Shown piece by piece: positions 24,897 to 34,566 of a stretch of 35,651 nt of DNA (its first letter is position 1; each line of letters begins with the position of its first letter). Source of the stretch: Candidatus Lachnoclostridium stercorigallinarum (GTDB lineage: Bacteria > Bacillota > Clostridia > Lachnospirales > Lachnospiraceae); NCBI GenBank assembly GCA_019116745.1, contig DXBC01000013.1:1-35651 (forward strand), in the 5' to 3' direction. The translations under genes were made by a program, and so were the position numbers. The notes under the pieces were generated by a model. The model made no database searches, was not told where the DNA came from, and was given only the letters and a program-made list of their open reading frames with translations.

Positions 24897-26368
24897 TCCA
24901 TCTGCATCCAGGGAATCACCGTATCGACTTTCCCGGAATCTTCCGGGGCGGGGCCGGCAGGGGAGATCTGTCCCGGCAGCTCCGGCAGGCTCTCCAGAGG
25001 CGGGATCAATTCCGCTGCCGGAACTTCGCCGGCGGCTCCGCTCTCTGCCCCGGTTCCGCTCCCTGTCTGGGCCTCTCCTTCCGCCGGAGCCGGATCTTCC
25101 TGCACGGCCCCGGTCTCCGTTTCAGCAGCCGCTCTGGACTGAGCGATGGCCTCCGCCTCGGCGGCCGCCTCTTCTTCCGTCTTCAGCCCTTCCCAGGTGT
25201 AGCTGCAGGCCGCCGACCAGAGCAGCCATTCATCATACCCGGCATCGTAAGTGGCCTGAATCTGGGCCCGTATTTCCTCCGGCCCGTACTCGATATAATG
25301 ATCCAGGTAGGAGGCGGTAAAATCCTGAAGCCAGGGCCGCACCACAGCCCGTCTTTCCCCATCCTGCCCGGCAGCTTCCAGCACCTGGGCTGATCCCTGA
25401 AGAGCGGACAGCACCGTGCGGTAAGGCTCCGTATCCGGATGCTCAATTCCGAAATTTCCATCTCCGTAGTGGGACGGATAAATCATCGGGCAGATATAGT
25501 CCAGATTCTTCGCCATGTCCTCGTAGACCTGTCCTACGGACTGGGAGTCCACCTCGCTGCCTATAATCGCGCCGAACACATCCGCCGCCACATAGATTCC
25601 CTGGGGCGCCAGGCGGTCGTAAGCATATTCTGTAAATTCCGTAATCACATCCGTTTTGGAACGGCTTCTGGTGTCCGCCTCGTCGAAGACCACATCGCCC
25701 ACTCCTTTTTCCGTACAAAAACGGATGTAATCAAACTGAACCTCATCAAAGCCCATGGCCGCCGCCTGGGTGCCGATCTCCACCAGATAATCCCAGACCT
25801 CTTCCTTGTAGGGATTGATCCAGGCCAGGCCGGACCGGTCACGGAACACACTTCCATCCGGCAGCTTCAGACACCATTCCGGTTTTTTCTCTGCCAGCCA
25901 GGGATCCCGGAATGCCACCACTCTGGCGATTACGTAAAGGCCGTAATCCTCCTTCAGCGTCCGGATCAGCTCCGGCATGTCCGCTACATAAGGACGGCTG
26001 GCCTCCGTCTCCGTCACCATGGGGGAATCCATGGCGCAGGTCACCCGCCCGTTATCATCCTTCAGGTCAATGACCACGGCGTTGATCTCCTTTCCCTGGA
26101 TCTGGGACAGAATTCCATCCATCATCTCCCCGCTCCCCGCAGCAGGGCCGGAAAGGTAAATTCCCTTCACTTTCACAGGAACTCTCTCCGGCTCGCTTTC
26201 CGTCTCCTCCTGGGCTGGCGTCTCCGCCTCCGCCTCCGTCGAGGCCGGTCCGGCCTCCGTTGTCTCCTCCTGGGAGGAAATGATCTCTTCCGGTTCTTCA
26301 TAGCGCCTGCATCCGCTCAGAGCCAGCACGCAGAGTCCTACCAACAGCCACTTTTTCATGTCATCCAC
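24893..26368 (-). CDS. Putative glycoside-hydrolase-like (DUF4015-type) lipoprotein
   Basis: 491 aa; lipobox LCVLALSGCRR; VKGIYLSGPAAGS...INAVVIDLKDDNGRVTCAM...YVIARVVAFRDPWLAEKKPEWCLK...DEVQFDYIRF...YVAADVFGAI resembles the DUF4015 putative glycosyl hydrolase family; low-complexity Ala/Glu/Pro C-terminal tail. Confidence 0.82.
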   Translation of the reverse strand: MDDMKKWLLVGLCVLALSGCRRYEEPEEIISSQEETTEAGPASTEAEAETPAQEETESEPERVPVKVKGIYLSGPAAGSGEMMDGILSQIQGKEINAVVIDLKDDNGRVTCAMDSPMVTETEASRPYVADMPELIRTLKEDYGLYVIARVVAFRDPWLAEKKPEWCLKLPDGSVFRDRSGLAWINPYKEEVWDYLVEIGTQAAAMGFDEVQFDYIRFCTEKGVGDVVFDEADTRSRSKTDVITEFTEYAYDRLAPQGIYVAADVFGAIIGSEVDSQSVGQVYEDMAKNLDYICPMIYPSHYGDGNFGIEHPDTEPYRTVLSALQGSAQVLEAAGQDGERRAVVRPWLQDFTASYLDHYIEYGPEEIRAQIQATYDAGYDEWLLWSAACSYTWEGLKTEEEAAAEAEAIAQSRAAAETETGAVQEDPAPAEGEAQTGSGTGAESGAAGEVPAAELIPPLESLPELPGQISPAGPAPEDSGKVDTVIPWMQMD

Positions 26369-26420
26369 CTTTCCTGTGTTTTTTCATCCGGACAGCGTCC
26401 CCGGTTATGCCGCCGGCCTG

Positions 26421-27173
26421 TTATCTTGCCAGAATCTCGTATCCGTCTTCTGTCACCAGCACCGTATATTCCCACTGAGCGGACAGACTTCCGTCTTCCG
26501 TCCAGACCGTCCAGTCGTCATCCGCATTCACAAACCAGTCGCTGCTTCCCCCGTTGATCATGGGCTCAATAGTAAAGATCATGCCCGGTTCCAGCTTTGG
26601 CCCTCTTCCCCTCTGCTTCACATGAAACACCAGGGGGCCTTCGTGAAAATCCAGTCCCACACCGTGTCCGCAGATGTCCGGAACCACGGAAAAACCGTTT
26701 TTCTCCGCATGGGCTTCAATAATCGCCCCGATTTCATTGAGATGGCCGCCGGGATGCACCGCTTTTAAACTCAGTTCCAGACACTCCTTCGTCACATCCA
26801 CCAGCTTCTTCGCCTGGGGGGATACGGTTCCGATGCAGTACATCCGGGACGCATCCGCATAATAGCCGTCCACAATGGTGGTCACGTCCACATTGATAAT
26901 ATCACCGTCTGCCAGTATCACTTTCTCCGACGGGATTCCGTGACAGATCACATCATTGACGGATGTGCACACGCTTTTGGGAAACCCTTCAAAATTCAGA
27001 GGCGCCGGAATTCCTCCCAGCTCCAGAGTCTTTTCGTGAACGGTCCGGTTAATGTCTTCCGTGGAAATCCCGGCCCGGATCATGGCGTCCACCGCATCCA
27101 GTACCTGGTTGTTCACTTCCCCTGCCCGGCGGATCTTTTCGATCTGCTCAGGCGTCTTTATAATTGGCTTCAT
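26421..27173 (-). CDS. map: Type I methionine aminopeptidase
   Basis: 250 aa; KTPEQIEKIRRAGEVNNQVLD, VCTSVNDVICHGIPSEKVILADGDIINVDVTTIVDGYYADASRMY, CGHGVGLDFHEGP, GMIFTIEPMI. Confidence 0.97.
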   Translation of the reverse strand: MKPIIKTPEQIEKIRRAGEVNNQVLDAVDAMIRAGISTEDINRTVHEKTLELGGIPAPLNFEGFPKSVCTSVNDVICHGIPSEKVILADGDIINVDVTTIVDGYYADASRMYCIGTVSPQAKKLVDVTKECLELSLKAVHPGGHLNEIGAIIEAHAEKNGFSVVPDICGHGVGLDFHEGPLVFHVKQRGRGPKLEPGMIFTIEPMINGGSSDWFVNADDDWTVWTEDGSLSAQWEYTVLVTEDGYEILAR

Positions 27174-27883
27174 GATTTCATCTCTCCCTTTCTGTCTTTC
27201 CTTTTCATTCCCCGGATCATGGACTTCGTCTCCCGGCTCACCCGGTTGGACTCGGTGATTTTCTGCAGAGCCTTATTGTAGGTCCAGTTGTCCAGAGAAC
27301 AGTTTTCCAGATATTTCATGGTGATTTCCGGCATTTTTACATAATAAACGGAAACCGCCCATGCCACCGCCATGCGCACGTAGTAGGCCTCGCTCCGGAT
27401 GCCGTCCAGGAGCTGAAACACTTCCCGGGCATAGTCTTCCTCGCAGTAATGGGACAGGGCCATCACCGCCGCGAACCGCAGCTCATACTCCCCCCGGCAC
27501 TTGAAATAGGGCTGCACAAATTCCCACACCTCCCGGCGAAGCGGTCCCTCCGCCGCCTTGTACGAGCCGCAGAACACGTCACAGACTGCCCAGCTGTCGA
27601 TCTTCTGCACAAAATCCGCCGTTCTGCCAAACAGCTCCGCCGGCTCCATTTTTTTCCAGGCTCCGGCCAGCACCAGTCCCTGAAGCTGACGTTCCTCGTA
27701 GGTATCGTCTGACGCCCCGTCCAGAAATCCCCGCCAGTCTCCCGCCAGGATTTCTTTCGCCAGCCGTCTCAGATCCGGAATCCTCACCCCCAGAATGTCT
27801 TCCGTCCCCGGCACCAGGCCTCCGTGAAACTCCTTATATTTCGGGTCTGCCAGCTCCAGCAGCCGCTTTTTTATGTCTTCCAT
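27170..27883 (-). CDS. DNA alkylation repair protein (AlkD-like HEAT-repeat)
   Basis: About 237 aa; LVPGTEDILGVRIPDLRRLAKEIL, DSWAVCDVFCGSYK, YYVRMAVAWAVSVYYVKMPE, DNWTYNKALQKITESNRVS. Confidence 0.88.
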   Translation of the reverse strand: MEDIKKRLLELADPKYKEFHGGLVPGTEDILGVRIPDLRRLAKEILAGDWRGFLDGASDDTYEERQLQGLVLAGAWKKMEPAELFGRTADFVQKIDSWAVCDVFCGSYKAAEGPLRREVWEFVQPYFKCRGEYELRFAAVMALSHYCEEDYAREVFQLLDGIRSEAYYVRMAVAWAVSVYYVKMPEITMKYLENCSLDNWTYNKALQKITESNRVSRETKSMIRGMKRKDRKGEMKS

Positions 27884-27946
27884 GGTTTTTCCTCCGTACA
27901 CTTACCGCCAATTATAACATATTTTCCTCATATTTCAAATTTTTCA

Positions 27947-27976
27947 TTGCCCCCATCCGACAAGTTGTGCTATATT
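27947..27976 (+). promoter_or_regulatory. Candidate sigma-A-type promoter for the DUF1846 gene
   Basis: TTGCCC-N18-TATATT with TGC immediately before the -10 (extended -10 character). Confidence 0.45.
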
Positions 27977-28022
27977 ATTACCTTATGAGCAAATATTAAT
28001 TTACCACAGACGGAGGCAGGAA

Positions 28023-29501
28023 ATGCGAATTGGATTTGATAATGAGAAATATCTGAAAATGCAGTCGGAACATATCCGGGAACGGATCAGTCAGTTCGGG
28101 GACAAACTCTACCTGGAGTTCGGCGGAAAACTGTTTGACGACTACCATGCGTCCCGGGTTCTCCCCGGCTTTGCTCCCGACAGCAAACTGCGGATGCTTC
28201 TCCAGCTGGCAGACCAGGCGGAGATCGTCATTGCCATCAACGCGGCGGATATTGAAAAAAACAAAGTGCGCTATGATCTGGGAATCACCTACGACGTGGA
28301 CGTGCTGCGCCTGATCCAGGCGTTTACGGACAAGGGACTTTATGTGGGCAGCGTGGTCATCACCCAGTACAGCGGCCAGCCTGCAGCAGATCTGTTCAAA
28401 AGCAAGCTGGAGCATATGGGCATCCGGGTGTACCGACACTATGTGATTGACGGCTACCCCAACAACATCTCTCTCATCGTCAGCCAGGAGGGCTACGGAA
28501 AGAACGACTACATCGAGACCACAAAGCCCCTGGTTATCATCACGGCTCCCGGACCGGGAAGCGGAAAAATGGCCACCTGCCTCTCCCAGCTCTACCACGA
28601 AAACATACGCGGAATCAAAGCCGGCTATGCAAAATTTGAGACCTTCCCCATCTGGAACATCCCGTTAAAGCATCCGGTAAACCTGGCCTACGAGGCTGCC
28701 ACCGCCGACTTAAACGACGTAAACATGATCGATCCCTTCCATCTGGAAGCCTACGGCGTGACCACGGTCAACTACAACCGGGACGTGGAGATTTTCCCGG
28801 TGCTCAACGCCATTTTCGAGGGAATCTACGGCACCAGCCCCTATAAGTCCCCCACGGACATGGGCGTCAACATGGCCGGCAACTGCATCATTGATGACGA
28901 AGCCTGCCGGGAAGCCTCCTATCAGGAGATCATCCGCCGTTATTATCAGGCTCTCAACCGCATGGCCAAGGAACAGGGCAGCCGGGATGAAGTCTACAAG
29001 ATCGAGCTGCTGATGAAGCAGGCAAAAATCTCCGTTGACATGAGAAGCACCGTAAAGGCCGCCAATGATCTGGCTCAGGCCACGGGAGCCCCCGCTGCCG
29101 CCATGGAACTTCCCGACGGCTCCATCGTCACCGGAAAAACCTCCGGTCTTCTGGGCGCTTCTGCCGCTCTTCTCTTAAATGCGGTAAAGGCACTGGGAAA
29201 TATTGATCACGATGTCCATCTGATCGCCCCCTCCGCCATCGAGCCCATCCAGAAGCTGAAAGTCAACTATCTGGGCAGCAAAAATCCTCGTCTTCACACC
29301 GACGAGGTCCTCATCGCCCTGTCCATGTGTGCCGCCACCGATGAAAATGCCCAGGTGGCTTTAAATCAGCTGTCCAGACTGAAGGACTGCCAGGTTCATA
29401 CTTCCGTCATGCTGTCCGACGTGGATATTAACATCTTCAAAAAGCTGGGAGTGGGACTGACCTCCGAACCCGTTTACGAGGAGCGAAGAATCTACCACTA
29501 A
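28023..29501 (+). CDS. DUF1846 domain-containing protein
   Basis: 492 aa; MRIGFDNEKYLKMQSEHIRERISQFGDKLYLEFGGKLFDDYHASRVLPGF is the characteristic DUF1846 N-terminus; GGAGG RBS. Confidence 0.9.
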   Translation: MRIGFDNEKYLKMQSEHIRERISQFGDKLYLEFGGKLFDDYHASRVLPGFAPDSKLRMLLQLADQAEIVIAINAADIEKNKVRYDLGITYDVDVLRLIQAFTDKGLYVGSVVITQYSGQPAADLFKSKLEHMGIRVYRHYVIDGYPNNISLIVSQEGYGKNDYIETTKPLVIITAPGPGSGKMATCLSQLYHENIRGIKAGYAKFETFPIWNIPLKHPVNLAYEAATADLNDVNMIDPFHLEAYGVTTVNYNRDVEIFPVLNAIFEGIYGTSPYKSPTDMGVNMAGNCIIDDEACREASYQEIIRRYYQALNRMAKEQGSRDEVYKIELLMKQAKISVDMRSTVKAANDLAQATGAPAAAMELPDGSIVTGKTSGLLGASAALLLNAVKALGNIDHDVHLIAPSAIEPIQKLKVNYLGSKNPRLHTDEVLIALSMCAATDENAQVALNQLSRLKDCQVHTSVMLSDVDINIFKKLGVGLTSEPVYEERRIYH

Positions 29502-29518
29502 ACCGAACTGTCACGATC

Positions 29519-29651
29519 GGATAGAGAAAGCTTCTTCCCCTATCCGATTCGCGATACCACAGGCAGCTCACAGCAGAGCTGTTCGCTGTCCGTTGCCCGG
29601 CAAATGTCCGCCCATGCAGGCATGGCGGCCGCTTGCCGGGCGTATCGCGCA
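29519..29651 (+). repeat. Dispersed structured intergenic repeat, copy 2
   Basis: 29535-29651 differs from 5616-5732 at 4 of 117 positions by direct reading; preceded by an imperfect version of the leading hairpin. Confidence 0.9.
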
Positions 29652-29655
29652 GAAA

Positions 29656-29695
29656 GGAGCGCGTCAGCCGATTTTGCAGCTGACACGCTCCTTTT
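29656..29695 (+). terminator. Intrinsic terminator downstream of the DUF1846 gene and repeat copy 2
   Basis: GGAGCGCGTCAGC...GCTGACACGCTCC (one mismatch) followed by TTTT. Confidence 0.75.
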
Positions 29696-29717
29696 CATTA
29701 TGAGAGATTCCTGACGG

Positions 29718-30812
29718 TTATCTCCACTCTTCTTCCAGAAATTTTACAATATCGATGGCCTTCGGCGGACACCCCTTCAGGCTCTTCTGAAACCCGCAGG
29801 TACACTGACCCACTCCCAGCTCTCCCGTCTTTCCGCGGTATGCCTGGCCGATACAGATCTTCTCCTTCTTCCCTCTGAGAGCACCGGCATCATTCAGCCG
29901 GTCCAGAGCGTAAATCAGAGAGCCGTAGCAGGCGCTGCAGGCGTCCTTCGCTTCCGCGTACTTTGCCAGGTTTTCCACCCGCCGGGTCATACGGAATTTT
30001 CCCTTTCCCACCGTATCCTCGTTCAGATAGATGAAATTGGCGTGTTCCGTATCCGTGCTCCCCACTCCCAGCTGTTCCGCCATGCGGATGTAGGGAACGT
30101 CGTCCACGGAATAGCCCATGCAGTCGCACACATAGCTGTCGCAGAGCACCGGATCCTTAAATCCCAGCACCCGGTTCATCACCACAGGATTTCCCCCCTC
30201 CTCAAAATCCAGGTCGCCGCAGATATTGTCCACCAGAATAAAGCTGTTGGGAGCGATGGTATTCAGATGGGCAATGGGCTTGTGGAGGCCCATGGTGTGA
30301 AAACGGCGCTTTTCCTTGTTTGGGATAATGCCTTTGTTATTTTTCAGGGCACAGGTGATGATGGTCTGACAGTGCCCCTTTAATACCGGCATATTGATCA
30401 TGTAATCCACCTCGGCCGCCCGGTCGCAGACGGCAATTTTCATGCCTTTCGCGTCGTACTCCCGGTAGCTGTCCTTCTGAAGGTCCACCAGCTCCACCCC
30501 GTACTTTTTTGCCACATCCCGGTAGCCGGCAGCCGAAAATGCCGCCTGGGTAGAATCTCCCACCCAGGATCCCTCCATAATGGCCACATTTCTGAAGCCG
30601 TGCTCTCTCAGATATTCCAGGGCGCCGTCCAGAAGCTCCCTGTGAGTCGTTCCCCCGGCAGAAGGATCCCTTGCCGTCACCAGGTTTGGCTTAAGAGCCA
30701 CCCGTTTTTCCCTGTCCCCGATGTCTCCGGCCACGTCGGCCCGCTCTAGAACCTTTTTAGCCATTTCCCTGTAATCTGTGCCGTGTATAATAATAATATC
30801 GTTTTTCTCCAT
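29718..30812 (-). CDS. DUF362 domain-containing protein
   Basis: 364 aa; KPNLVTARDPSAGGTTHRELLDGALEYLREHGFRNVAIMEGSWVGD...INMPVLKGHCQTIITCALKNNKGIIPNKEKRRFHTMGLHKPIAHLN typical of DUF362; C-terminal Cys-rich segment. Confidence 0.88.
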   Translation of the reverse strand: MEKNDIIIIHGTDYREMAKKVLERADVAGDIGDREKRVALKPNLVTARDPSAGGTTHRELLDGALEYLREHGFRNVAIMEGSWVGDSTQAAFSAAGYRDVAKKYGVELVDLQKDSYREYDAKGMKIAVCDRAAEVDYMINMPVLKGHCQTIITCALKNNKGIIPNKEKRRFHTMGLHKPIAHLNTIAPNSFILVDNICGDLDFEEGGNPVVMNRVLGFKDPVLCDSYVCDCMGYSVDDVPYIRMAEQLGVGSTDTEHANFIYLNEDTVGKGKFRMTRRVENLAKYAEAKDACSACYGSLIYALDRLNDAGALRGKKEKICIGQAYRGKTGELGVGQCTCGFQKSLKGCPPKAIDIVKFLEEEWR

Positions 30813-30951
30813 CCCTTATCCTCCGTTTCCATACCGTCTGTCACCACTGTACATGATACCACAGGCCGCGGAAGGGAGCAAGGGGAGAGTCCTTCCCGCG
30901 GCGGGGTCCTCATCATTACTTCCTTAAAGCAGCCGCAATATCACCAAAAAA

Positions 30952-30994
30952 GCGTTTCCGACCGGCAGCCTTTTCAGGCCGCCGGCAGAAACGC
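30952..30994 (-). terminator. Intrinsic terminator of ftsH
   Basis: Minus strand GCGTTTCTGCCGGCGGCCT-GAAA-AGGCTGCCGGTCGGAAACGC followed by TTTTTT. Confidence 0.8.
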
Positions 30995-31025
30995 CTCACT
31001 GTTTTTCTCATCCGTCAATGAAATT

Positions 31026-32942
31026 TTACTTCTCTTCTCCATGCCTTTCCGTCACCCGGACATTTTCCTTTTTCTCTTCCCCGTTTTCATCCGGTTCGGG
31101 GATTCCCTTCACCTCCCGGAAAATTTTCATAAACTCTTTTCCGGTGATGGTTTCCTTCTCAATCAGGAACTCGGCAATCTTATCCATAGCCTCACGGTTC
31201 TCCGACAGCAGCCTCTTAGCCTCCTCGTAAGCATCCTTCAGGATCCTCATGACCTCCTCGTCCACCTCAGCCTCTGTCTTGTCGCTGCAGTTGAGCACTG
31301 CTCTTCCGCCCAGATACTGATTCTCCCTGGTGGCCAGACCGATCAGCCCGAACTTCTCCGACATTCCGTACTGAGTCACCATGGCCCGCGCCACTCTGGT
31401 GGCCTGCTCAATGTCGTTGGCCGCTCCCGTGGTCACCGTGTCAAACACCAGTTCCTCCGCTGCCCGGCCGGCCAGATAGCCCACCAGCATGGCATCAATT
31501 TCCTTTTTCGTGTTCAGGTACTTTTCTTCCTCCGGCACATGCATCACGTATCCCAAAGCTCCCATAGTGCGGGGAACGATGGTAATCTTCTGCACCGGTT
31601 CCGCATCCTTCTGAAGGGCGGACACCAGGGCGTGGCCCACCTCGTGATAGGAAACGATCCGTCTCTCCTCTCTGCTGAGGATCCGGTCTTTCTTTTCCTT
31701 ACCCACCAGAACCACTTCCACTGCCTCAAACAGGTCCTTCTGAGATACTGCCTTTCTGCCGTTTTTCACGGCCATGATGGCAGCCTCGTTCATCATATTG
31801 GCCAGATCTGCTCCCACCGCTCCGGAGGTGGCCAGAGCGATCTCTTCAAAATCCACGGTATCGTCCAGAAGCACATCCTTGGAGTGCACTTTCAAAATAC
31901 TGATCCGGCCTTTCAGATCCGGCTTGTCCACAATCACTCTCCGGTCAAATCGTCCCGGGCGGAGAAGAGCCGGATCCAGAATCTCCGGGCGGTTGGTCGC
32001 TCCCAGAACCAGAAGGCCCTTGGAAGAATCAAATCCATCCATCTCGGAGAGCAGCTGATTCAGCGTCTGCTCCCTCTCGTCATTTCCGCCGCCGTAGCGG
32101 GAATCACGGCTTTTTCCGATGGCGTCGATCTCATCAATGAAAATAATGCAGGGGGCTGACTCCTGCGCCTGCTTAAACAGATCACGGACACGGGACGCTC
32201 CCACACCTACAAACATTTCCACGAAATCGGAACCTGTGAGGGAATAAAACGGCACGTGAGCCTCTCCCGCCACCGCTCTGGCCAGAAGAGTTTTTCCAGT
32301 TCCGGGAGGTCCCACAAGAAGGGCCCCCTTTGGCAGCTTCGCACCGATTTTTGTGTATTTTGCAGGGTTGTGAAGGAAGTCCACAATCTCGGTCAAAGAC
32401 TCTTTCGCCTCATCCTCGCCGGCCACATCCTTGAACGTCACTCCCGTTTCTTTCTGCACATAGACCTTCGCGTTGCTCTTTCCCACGCCCATGATTCCGC
32501 CTCCGCCCATGCGGCGCATCATCATGGTCATCAAAAATACGAGAAATCCAAACCACAGCAGAGAGCCCACAATATCCAGCATCAGGCTGTCCGTCTGCTG
32601 CAGCTTGCGGATCTCAATTCCCTGGTCTTCCAGCCGCTCCGTCAGCTGGTCGTCGCTCTCCATCCGAACCGTATAGTATCTCTTCAGCGGGGAAAAGCCG
32701 TCCACGCTGCTCTTGGGATGGATCTCGATCTCCGAGCTTCCCACTGCCACAGATTCAATCTGCTCTTCTTCCACCATCTGAATGAACTGATTGTAGGTAA
32801 GCTCTTCCTCCGAGCTGCTGGTGAGAGCATTTCTCATGAAATAAACAGTGGCAAACGTGATCAGAGCTGCAATCAGAAGAATGGTGATTGTCTGGCTGCC
32901 CTTGGGCGATTTGCCATTGTTGTTTTGTTGGTTATTATTCAT
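31026..32942 (-). CDS. ftsH: ATP-dependent zinc metalloprotease FtsH
   Basis: 638 aa; Walker [19 protein letters not shown], Walker [17 protein letters not shown] zinc motif. Confidence 0.98.
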   Translation of the reverse strand: MNNNQQNNNGKSPKGSQTITILLIAALITFATVYFMRNALTSSSEEELTYNQFIQMVEEEQIESVAVGSSEIEIHPKSSVDGFSPLKRYYTVRMESDDQLTERLEDQGIEIRKLQQTDSLMLDIVGSLLWFGFLVFLMTMMMRRMGGGGIMGVGKSNAKVYVQKETGVTFKDVAGEDEAKESLTEIVDFLHNPAKYTKIGAKLPKGALLVGPPGTGKTLLARAVAGEAHVPFYSLTGSDFVEMFVGVGASRVRDLFKQAQESAPCIIFIDEIDAIGKSRDSRYGGGNDEREQTLNQLLSEMDGFDSSKGLLVLGATNRPEILDPALLRPGRFDRRVIVDKPDLKGRISILKVHSKDVLLDDTVDFEEIALATSGAVGADLANMMNEAAIMAVKNGRKAVSQKDLFEAVEVVLVGKEKKDRILSREERRIVSYHEVGHALVSALQKDAEPVQKITIVPRTMGALGYVMHVPEEEKYLNTKKEIDAMLVGYLAGRAAEELVFDTVTTGAANDIEQATRVARAMVTQYGMSEKFGLIGLATRENQYLGGRAVLNCSDKTEAEVDEEVMRILKDAYEEAKRLLSENREAMDKIAEFLIEKETITGKEFMKIFREVKGIPEPDENGEEKKENVRVTERHGEEK

Positions 32943-32989
32943 ATGTGTTTTTTCTCCATTCCGGATAGAATCCTCTCCTACCCCACATT

Positions 32990-33018
32990 ATTATAATGTC
33001 ACTCTATTCATAAATCAA
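32990..33018 (-). promoter_or_regulatory. Sigma-A-type promoter for ftsH
   Basis: Minus strand TTGATT-N17-TATAAT. Confidence 0.7.
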
Positions 33019-33088
33019 TAAACAAAAAATAAAATTTTCCCAGGTATTCTGCCCTGTTTTTCATACAAACTAATAGGGAGGTGATGAG

Positions 33089-33265
33089 ATGAAAAAACAG
33101 GAATCCCCTGACTACCGGGAACACGAAGGTTTCGATCTGCGCAGGTCCGGCTCTTCCACAGACTGCACCGGACTGATTCCGGCCCTTCCCGCCTCAGAGG
33201 AAGAGCTGGAATTCTACAACGAGATGTATCCCTTCCTTCCCCGGGCTTCCGCAAACGCGAAATAG
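33089..33265 (+). CDS. Small uncharacterised protein, 58 aa (not in the supplied ORF track)
   Basis: AGGGAGGTGATGAG RBS then ATG; MKKQESPDYREHEGFDLRRSGSSTDCTGLIPALPASEEELEFYNEMYPFLPRASANAK*; followed within ~10 nt by a strong terminator. Confidence 0.75.
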   Translation: MKKQESPDYREHEGFDLRRSGSSTDCTGLIPALPASEEELEFYNEMYPFLPRASANAK

Positions 33266-33273
33266 GGTGAAAA

Positions 33274-33307
33274 AACGCCGTGAAATCAGTCTCACGGCGT
33301 TTTTTTC
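33274..33307. terminator. Bidirectional intrinsic terminator between the 58-aa ORF and azlD
   Basis: AACGCCGTGA-N8-TCACGGCGTT perfect 10-bp stem followed by a T-tract; A-run on the other side. Confidence 0.85.
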
Positions 33308-33320
33308 CGTTTTCCCGTCT

Positions 33321-33686
33321 TCAGGCAAACACTGCCTGCTTAAGCACCATGTACAGCACCGTTCCCAGGCCGATGCTGAGCAGGGAATTCTTTTTCCATC
33401 TGTGAATCAGGACCACCGCAAGCACTGCAGCCGCTTCCGGCGCTTCCCAGGCCGCGGCATCCCCTCCTCCGCCCCGCAGCTGCTCCCAGGCGGAAAGAAG
33501 CGGCGTCCTCAGGCAGTAAACCATCAGCAGGCCAATGGTGGCGTAGGGAAGAGTCTTCCCCAGATATTCCACGAAAGGCGGCGTTTTCCTGTCTCCCCGA
33601 AAAACGATAAAGGGCAGGAAACGGCTGATCACCGTAGCTGCCGTCATTGCCGCCACAATTCCAATCGCTGTGCTCATCTGACTCAT
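33321..33686 (-). CDS. azlD: AzlD family branched-chain amino acid transport protein
   Basis: 121 aa hydrophobic; TAATVISRFLPFIVF...PPFVEYLGKTLPYATIGLLMVYCLR; next to AzlC. Confidence 0.9.
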   Translation of the reverse strand: MSQMSTAIGIVAAMTAATVISRFLPFIVFRGDRKTPPFVEYLGKTLPYATIGLLMVYCLRTPLLSAWEQLRGGGGDAAAWEAPEAAAVLAVVLIHRWKKNSLLSIGLGTVLYMVLKQAVFA

Positions 33687-33687
33687 G

Positions 33688-34389
33688 TCACTCGCTCTCC
33701 TTTCCCGTTCCCTTTATTTTATAAGCCATAAACAGGATCACCAGAATCACCGCCATCGCCGGAATGATAAAACGATCTGCTCCGAAAATCAACAGGCACA
33801 CCGCGGTGGCTCCCATTCCCAGAAGGGCGGAAGAGTGCCCCTTTTTCTCCTCCCACTGTCCTGCGAAAATCACCACAAACAGGGCCGTAAGGGCAAAATC
33901 CATTCCCGTCGTGTCAAAGGTGAGAAAACTCCCCAGCAGCGCTCCCAGAAGAGTTCCTCCCACCCAGTAGCACTGATCCAGAAAGGAAATCCAGAAAAAC
34001 ACCTTGTCCCGATCCATCTCCGGCGGCGGATTTTCCGAGCACAGCACAGAAAAGGTCTCATCTGTCATGGCAAAGATCAGATAAGGCTTAAAACGCTTCA
34101 CCTCCCGGAATTTGTCCAGCATGGAAATTCCGTAAAACAAGTGCCTGGCGTTTAACATCAGGGACATGAGAAATCCGTATACCGGGCTGACCCCTGCCGC
34201 CAGCAGAGAGACCCCCAGATACTGCAGGCTTCCCGCGTACACCACAATGCTGATCATCACTGACCATATGGGACCAAAACCGCTGTCCGCCATCAAAATC
34301 CCGTAGGCTGCCCCCAGCACCAGATATCCGGCCATCACAGGAACTGTCCTGGGGAAGGCGTACTCCAGCTCCGTCTTCTGTTTGTTCAT
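33688..34389 (-). CDS. azlC: AzlC family ABC-type permease (branched-chain amino acid export)
   Basis: MNKQKTELEYAFPRTVPVMAGYLVLGAAYGILMADSGFGP..., LMLNARHLFYGISMLDKF, TDETFSVL. The ORF-track start at 34683 adds a non-homologous-looking 98-aa extension; the start at 34389 is preferred. Confidence 0.92.
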   Translation of the reverse strand: MNKQKTELEYAFPRTVPVMAGYLVLGAAYGILMADSGFGPIWSVMISIVVYAGSLQYLGVSLLAAGVSPVYGFLMSLMLNARHLFYGISMLDKFREVKRFKPYLIFAMTDETFSVLCSENPPPEMDRDKVFFWISFLDQCYWVGGTLLGALLGSFLTFDTTGMDFALTALFVVIFAGQWEEKKGHSSALLGMGATAVCLLIFGADRFIIPAMAVILVILFMAYKIKGTGKESE

Positions 34390-34480
34390 ACTCCCCACCG
34401 CTTTCCGGCATCCGCCGCAGAACCGCTCAGTCCCGGTACTGAACTCCTCATTTCCGCGCCGTGACTTTTCCAGTCCGCTC

Positions 34481-34510
34481 TTGACAAACGCCTGTATTTT
34501 TCCGTAAAAT
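34481..34510 (+). promoter_or_regulatory. Sigma-A-type promoter for the radical SAM gene
   Basis: TTGACA-N18-TAAAAT. Confidence 0.65.
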
Positions 34511-34566
34511 TGTATTTTATTGTAACGATTGTGAGTGAATTTGTCAATCAACGAGGTGCAGAAGAT

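Noticed and set aside
23853-25142. 429-aa plus-strand ORF
   Set aside because: Antisense to uvrC and two downstream genes; spans several genuine gene boundaries.
25439-26557. 372-aa plus-strand ORF
   Set aside because: Antisense to the lipoprotein gene and map; Arg/His-rich, no domain recognised.
27996-28598. 200-aa minus-strand ORF
   Set aside because: Antisense to the DUF1846 gene; no motif or RBS support.
30783-32159. 458-aa plus-strand ORF
   Set aside because: Antisense to ftsH and its terminator; not plausible as a protein.
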